From contig NZ_CP049109.1 in NCBI RefSeq assembly GCF_011057975.1, positions 62,001-126,000 on the forward strand: a DNA stretch of 64,000 nt, written 5' to 3'. Source of the stretch: Sphingosinithalassobacter tenebrarum. GTDB lineage: Bacteria > Pseudomonadota > Alphaproteobacteria > Sphingomonadales > Sphingomonadaceae. Numbering within the stretch: the stretch's first letter is position 1; each line of letters opens with the position of its first letter. The notes under the pieces were generated by a model. It was not told the origin of the DNA and did no database searches. It was given only the letters and a program-made list of their open reading frames with translations. The position numbers and the translations under genes were made by a program. Below, in pieces: positions 61,685 to 64,000 of the stretch.

Positions 61685-61712
61685 GCCCTAACGATCGCGC
61701 GGCCGATGTCAA
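61685..61712 (-). promoter_or_regulatory. Possible sigma-70 promoter for serC
   Basis: On the minus strand TTGACA (61712-61707) and TAGGGC (61690-61685) are separated by 16 bp; the -10 is weak. serC starts about 50 bases beyond a likely transcription start. Confidence 0.4.
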
Positions 61713-61790
61713 CGCGCTGCGTGTCGCGCTGTCCCAAAAGCCGACCTGCTTAACCATGCAGTAATCACGATATGCGATAGTGGGAACACG

Positions 61791-62477
61791 ATGATGACCC
61801 CCCGCATCCTCGCCGCGCTATTGCCGCTCCTGCTCGCCGGATGTCTGTTCGGCGGCGGGGCTGATCGCGTCTCGAGCAATCAGCCGATTCGTCCGCGTGC
61901 CAGCGGGCCGATCACATTGCCCGATCGCGAAACCCCCGAGGCACGGCAGTGCAGGGCCGAACTCGCCCGCGACCATGTGCGCTACACGCCGCTGCCGGAC
62001 CGGGATTACGGCGGCGGGTGCCTGGTTACCAATGCCGTACAGCTGCTCGACATCGGCGTTCCGGTCAGCGGGATCAATTCGATGCGCTGCCCGCTCGCGG
62101 AAAAATTCGCGGCATGGGTGCGCCACGGCGTTTCTCCGGCAGCGCGCGAGATACTGGGCAGCCCGCTGGTCAAGGTCGAAAGTATGGGCACCTATGCCTG
62201 TCGCGGCATCGTCGGTGCCGGGGCCTCGGCCTCGCGCCGCCTTTCCGAGCACGCGCTGGCCAACGCCGTCGACATTTCAGCCTTCGTGCTCGCCGACGGG
62301 CGCCGGATCACGGTGCTAGAGGGATGGGATTCCTCCGATCCGGCGGTGCGCCAGTTCATGGCGATCATTCACCGTTCGGCCTGCCGCCGCTTCCGCACCG
62401 TACTCGGCCCGGAATATAATGCGGCGCATCACAACCACTTCCATCTCGATATGGGCGAAGGGCCGTTCTGCCGCTGA
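61791..62477 (+). CDS. Extensin-family lipoprotein
   Basis: A 228-residue predicted lipoprotein (lipobox LLAGC, Cys18). The C-terminal domain matches the extensin-like (DUF) family of alphaproteobacteria: CLVTNAVQLLDIGV, SEHALANAVDISAFVLADG and a final HHNHFHLDMG. The SEHALANAVDIS and HNHFHLD pattern gives His/Asp ligands of the kind seen in peptidoglycan D-Ala-D-Ala endopeptidases (MepA/VanY-like), so a wall hydrolase role is plausible. It is divergent from serC. Confidence 0.8.
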   Translation: MMTPRILAALLPLLLAGCLFGGGADRVSSNQPIRPRASGPITLPDRETPEARQCRAELARDHVRYTPLPDRDYGGGCLVTNAVQLLDIGVPVSGINSMRCPLAEKFAAWVRHGVSPAAREILGSPLVKVESMGTYACRGIVGAGASASRRLSEHALANAVDISAFVLADGRRITVLEGWDSSDPAVRQFMAIIHRSACRRFRTVLGPEYNAAHHNHFHLDMGEGPFCR

Positions 62478-62525
62478 GCCGAGTCGTGGTTGCGCGGCGC
62501 GCATAATCGGCTAACGGTCGCGCGA

Positions 62526-63410
62526 ATGAACGATGATACTCGCGTCCCGTCCCGCGTATTCCGGCGCGCCGAAGAAGATGCTCAGTCCGCGCGCCACGCG
62601 GGCGGCGGCACGCCGCAGACCGAAGATCCCTCCTATCGGCTCGCCTTTCAGGATCTCGATTTCCTGCTGCGCGAGGACCTGCGCCCGGTCCGCTTCCAGC
62701 TCGAATTGCTCAAGCCGACGCTTCTGCTCGACGAAGCGGGGATCGATTCGCTGTTCGTCATGTATGGCTCGGCGCGCATCCCCGAACCGTCCAAGGCCGA
62801 GTCGCTGCTCGAACTGGCCGACACGCCCGAATCGCGGCGCGTGGCCGAGCGCCTGGTGGAAAAATCCAAATATTACGACGTCGCGCGCGAGCTGGCGCGG
62901 CTTGCCAGCGGCTTTCCGCGCGATGTGAACGGCAAGCGGCATTTCGTCGTCTGCTCGGGCGGCGGCCCCTCGATCATGGAAGCGGCGAATCGCGGCGCAG
63001 TCGATGTCGGCTGCGACACGGTGGGGCTCAATATCGTGCTGCCGCACGAACAGGCGCCCAATCCCTATGTCACCCCGCATCTCAGCTTTCAGTTCCACTA
63101 TTTCGCACTGCGCAAGATGCACTTCCTGCTGCGCGCGCGCGCCGTCGCGGTGTTTCCGGGCGGCTTCGGCACCTTCGACGAATCGTTCGAGCTGCTGACG
63201 CTGATCCAGACGGGCAAGATCGAACCGATCCCGGTGATCTTCTACGGCAAGGAATTCTGGAACCGCGTCGTCAATTTCGAGGCGCTGTGCGAGGAAGGCG
63301 TGATTTCGCCGCGCGACCTGCACCTGTTCCATTTCTGCGAGACCGCCGAAGAGGGCTGGGAGATCGTCCGCAATTTCTGGCGCAAGCGCGGCGAACCCGA
63401 ACTGCCCTGA
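62526..63410 (+). CDS. LOG-family protein (lysine decarboxylase-like fold)
   Basis: A 294-residue protein. Two LOG signatures are present: SGGGPSIMEAANRGA and PGGFGTFDE. LOG enzymes cleave cytokinin riboside monophosphates and other nucleotides to release the base; this long, N-terminally extended type is common in alphaproteobacteria and its substrate is unknown. The N-terminal 45 residues are charged and likely disordered. ATG 62526 was chosen over an in-frame start at 62490. A strong bidirectional terminator follows. Confidence 0.85.
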   Translation: MNDDTRVPSRVFRRAEEDAQSARHAGGGTPQTEDPSYRLAFQDLDFLLREDLRPVRFQLELLKPTLLLDEAGIDSLFVMYGSARIPEPSKAESLLELADTPESRRVAERLVEKSKYYDVARELARLASGFPRDVNGKRHFVVCSGGGPSIMEAANRGAVDVGCDTVGLNIVLPHEQAPNPYVTPHLSFQFHYFALRKMHFLLRARAVAVFPGGFGTFDESFELLTLIQTGKIEPIPVIFYGKEFWNRVVNFEALCEEGVISPRDLHLFHFCETAEEGWEIVRNFWRKRGEPELP

Positions 63411-63437
63411 GCAACGGCGCGATCCACGCCCGACAAC

Positions 63438-63474
63438 AAAAAGGCCGCGGCCCGATGCCGGGCGGCGGCCTTTT
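63438..63474. terminator. Bidirectional terminator between LOG and cytochrome c genes
   Basis: AAAAGGCCGCGGCCCG pairs with CGGGCGGCGGCCTTTT with a single mismatch and a 4-base loop ATGC. A and T runs at both ends serve both convergent genes. Confidence 0.85.
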
Positions 63475-63491
63475 CGCATTGGGAGACGGGC

Positions 63492-64000
63492 TTACTCGGC
63501 TTCGGCCGGAGCGGCTTCGTTGGCCGTCGCTTCGGCGCCCTCGGCTTCCTCCGCGGCGGCTTCCTCGCCGGCAGGCGCGTCGCCTTCGACCGCTTCGCCT
63601 TCAGCGGCCTCGGTTTCCTCCTCGGCCGGCGCGGGCGGCGGCGGGAAAGGCAGGTTCGAACCCTGCGCGTTGAGATAGGCGATCACATTGGCGCGATCCT
63701 GCGGATCCGACAGGCCCGCAAAGGTCATCTTGGTGCCCGGCGCATAGCGGCGCGGCGATTCGAGCCATTCGTCGAGCGCGTCGAACGACCAGGGGCCTTC
63801 GATCGAGGCAACGGCATCCGAATAGGCGAAGTCCGAGCGATGGCCGTGCGCGGCACCGACCACACCCCACAGATTGGGGCCGAGCCCGTTGGCGCCGCCC
63901 TGGGTGTCGGTGTGGCAGGCAGTGCACTTGCCCTTGTAGATCGCTTCGCCCGCCGCGACATCGGCTTCGGCCAGTCGCGTGGCGATCGGCGCAATGGCAT
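63492..64000 (-). CDS. Cytochrome c family protein (5' end outside window)
   Basis: The frame is open to the right edge. It reads AADVAAGEAIYKGKCTACH, the haem c-binding CxxCH, then GLGPNLWGVVGA and the axial Met in APGTKMTFAGL, a class I cytochrome c of the c552/CycM type. The last 45 residues are an Ala/Glu/Pro-rich tail with no obvious fold. The protein is a membrane-associated or periplasmic electron carrier to terminal oxidases. N-terminal signal or anchor lies beyond the window. Confidence 0.9.
   Translation of the reverse strand, partial: AIAPIATRLAEADVAAGEAIYKGKCTACHTDTQGGANGLGPNLWGVVGAAHGHRSDFAYSDAVASIEGPWSFDALDEWLESPRRYAPGTKMTFAGLSDPQDRANVIAYLNAQGSNLPFPPPPAPAEEETEAAEGEAVEGDAPAGEEAAAEEAEGAEATANEAAPAEAE

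Overview
The window is 64 kb of dense, high-GC chromosomal DNA (about 64 genes, mean gap well under 100 bp, many 4-bp start/stop overlaps). It looks like the core genome of an alphaproteobacterium of the order Sphingomonadales. The clues are a DivK response regulator next to a DUF3572 gene, the rne / amiC / PBP1A / prfB block, a BamF (DUF3035) lipoprotein after ileS-lspA, a serC-serA-hisZ run, a TorF-type porin, and the lptC-lptA-lptB-rpoN block behind an RNase D gene. The genus cannot be decided by eye. I see no rRNA, tRNA, CRISPR array, prophage, integrase or transposase, and no island of deviant composition.

Layout. 1-10 kb: the gyrB 3' end, cell-wall genes (RlpA, L,D-transpeptidase), PEP carboxylase, a thioesterase, an MFS exporter, lipoproteins and a 2OG-Fe(II) oxygenase. 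10-16.5 kb: homoserine dehydrogenase, a small secreted-protein gene that appears frameshifted, GlpX, a CPBP protease, DivK / DUF3572, HAD, RidA and the porin. 16.5-20 kb: a peptide-type ABC importer without a binding-protein gene. 20-26.4 kb: bamF, lspA, ileS, ribF, folA and thyA, all on the minus strand and interrupted by two copies of one composite repeat. 26.5-36 kb: a JAB-domain protein, a lipoprotein methyltransferase, RF2, PBP1A, AmiC, then RNase E in the opposite direction. 36-46 kb: an M48 protease, a DsbA-like protein, an ABC-2 exporter, L33, a GDT1-like transporter, Dps, a phosphoesterase and an ATP-dependent DNA ligase. 46-52.8 kb: a double cold-shock protein, TerC, RNase D, LptC/A/B, RpoN and a ClC channel. 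52.8-57.5 kb: an exonuclease and a helicase that belong with the ligase. 57.5-64 kb: HisZ, SerA, SerC, an extensin-like protein, a LOG-family protein and a cytochrome c that runs off the right edge.

How the genes work together. Most are housekeeping: envelope building (RlpA, LdtA-type enzyme, PBP1A, AmiC, Lpt, LspA, BamF), serine/histidine/threonine and folate/thymidylate supply, and RNA turnover. The most unusual signals are: (i) a roughly 127-bp composite inverted-repeat element present twice in opposite orientation, one copy of which both supplies and could hide the folA ribosome-binding site in a perfect 8-bp hairpin; (ii) the ligase-associated DNA-damage set split into ligase versus exonuclease-helicase blocks 7.7 kb apart; (iii) a one-base frameshift in a T-run that separates a signal peptide from its Cys-rich domain; (iv) a GDT1/UPF0016 protein whose two ion-binding motifs have both lost the acidic residue; and (v) a 17-codon open frame with a very strong ribosome site overlapping the lptC start.
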